Shown: one piece after another, positions 63,298-64,000 of the stretch
Layout: each line of letters begins with the position of its first letter
Numbering within the stretch: the stretch's first letter is position 1
NCBI GenBank assembly: GCA_019309485.1
Contig: JAFDGC010000008.1
Coordinates: 26,778 to 90,777, forward strand
Length of the DNA: 64,000 nucleotides
DNA from: Deltaproteobacteria bacterium
Lineage (GTDB): Bacteria; Desulfobacterota; Desulfobacteria; Desulfobacterales; UBA2156
Direction of reading: 5' to 3'
Notes under the pieces: generated by a model
What the model was told of the DNA's origin: nothing
Seen by the model: the letters and a program-made list of their open reading frames with translations, nothing else
Database searches by the model: none
Position numbers and translations under genes: made by a program

Positions 63298-64000
63298 TTA
63301 TGGAATCATAAGATCGAATGCAAATCCACCGCCCACCGCCGTGATGAATATGACGCTGACAATGGCGGCGACCAATTTTTTTTTGAAAATGCCGGCCAGC
63401 ATTGTCATCTCCGGGATCGCCATTCCCGCCCCGCCGATGATCAGAGCAATGACGGCACCTAAACTCATGCCTTTCTGATACAGCGCCAAACCGATGGGAA
63501 TGGCTGTCTCGGCACGGATATAAAGGGGAATCCCGATGACGGCAGCCACGGGTATCGCCAGGGGATTGTCGGGTCCTGCAATCGGGTATCGCCAGGGGAT
63601 TGTCGGGTCCTGCAATTCGAACCAAAAACTCCTGAGGTAAATACCCATAGATAAAAGCGCCCACGGCAACACCGATCAGCAAGTAAGAGAAAACACCCCT
63701 GAAATCTCCCCAGGCCGATTGAAAGGACGTAAAAAGTTTATCCCGGAAACGGCTTGACACTGTCGCTGTGCCGACCACATAACTCCCTCCAACAATCCGG
63801 ACTCCCTTGACATATTTTGCGCATCCGGTCTTTTCAAGTACAACACCGAAAATGACGGAAGCTGTAAACGTGACAAAAAAATAGATGGCACACGCCTGAA
63901 CGCCCATCAACGCTGCTACCATCGTGATAATGATCGGATTCAAAAGCGGCGAGGCAATCACAAAAGACATCACGGGTCCGAACGGCACACCCGCATTTAA
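63298..64000 (-). pseudogene. YraQ/DUF318-type permease broken by a tandem duplication (5' end outside the window)
   Basis: From the window edge inwards the minus-strand frame reads a predicted permease (FGPVMSFVIASPLLNPIIIT, YLLIGVAVGAFIYGYLPQEF). After GPDNPLAIP a 34-bp tandem duplication (63549-63616) shifts the frame. The natural continuation (AAVIGIPLYIRAETAIPIG to GGGFAFDLMIP, stop at 63298) is in another frame. Removing one copy would restore a continuous reading frame. Function in the family is uncharacterised transport. The 5' end runs past base 64000. Confidence 0.85.
63549..63616. repeat. Perfect 34-bp tandem duplication
   Basis: Two identical adjacent units, 63549-63582 and 63583-63616, each starting CGGGTATCGCCAGGGG and ending GTCCTGCAAT. 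The unit length is not divisible by three, so it frameshifts the permease gene. Confidence 0.95.

Noticed and set aside
1..64000. tRNA, rRNA, phage or CRISPR genes
   Set aside because: None could be identified by reading; no cloverleaf, 16S/23S text, integrase or repeat-spacer array was seen.

Overview
The window looks like a chromosomal piece of an anaerobic or microaerobic Desulfobacterota (deltaproteobacterial) organism. The evidence is moderately GC-rich DNA, a TAXI-type TRAP transporter, many universal stress proteins, PAS/GAF kinases, a corrinoid-type UroD-family methyltransferase, an HAO-like octaheme cytochrome and selenium-hydroxylase accessory genes. I see no rRNA, tRNA, prophage or CRISPR array. 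The assignment is inferred from gene content, not from a marker gene.

Layout. 0-2.3 kb: orphan response regulator, a frameshifted TauE/SafE fragment and a Tat-type metallo-hydrolase. 2.6-4.1 kb: octaheme cytochrome c. 4.2-12.4 kb: a c-di-GMP-centred group, made of HD-GYP and HEAT-repeat proteins on the minus strand, then AMIN/coiled-coil membrane protein, coiled-coil protein, cNMP-fold plus PilZ protein and MinD/FlhG-like ATPase on the plus strand, and a GGDEF cyclase on the minus strand. 12.6-17.5 kb: TRAP-TAXI transporter and an MFS carrier. 18-29.2 kb: a stress-signalling block (cytidylate-kinase-like protein, three tandem-domain universal stress proteins, response regulator, two histidine kinases, NhaD-like antiporter, HTH/Zn-ribbon regulator). 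29.3-32 kb: DUF4412 and outer-membrane barrel pair, inositol-phosphate synthase. 32.3-35.5 kb: an ABC transporter and a tiny basic protein enclosed by two inverted copies of a ~208-bp MITE-like element. 35.6-37.5 kb: cold-shock protein and FAD-linked oxidase. 38-44.4 kb: complete LivJHMGF-type transporter followed by cupin, methyltransferase and Tat-exported superoxide dismutase. 44.4-47.4 kb: AAA ATPase, MFS carrier and nucleoside-recognition permease. 47.4-50.1 kb: xdhC-yqeC-yqeB molybdenum-hydroxylase maturation genes. 50.1-60.8 kb: a glycogen operon (eukaryote-like debranching enzyme, phosphorylase, glycogen synthase, eukaryote-type branching enzyme). 60.8-64 kb: decayed TauE-type gene, UroD-family methyltransferase with a small CCC-motif protein, and a permease broken by a 34-bp tandem duplication.

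Dispersed non-coding repeats are a marked feature. One family of double-hairpin elements (seven copies, all in the same orientation), a second family (four copies), and MITE-like elements with terminal inverted repeats lie between genes. They often sit next to truncated or frameshifted genes.
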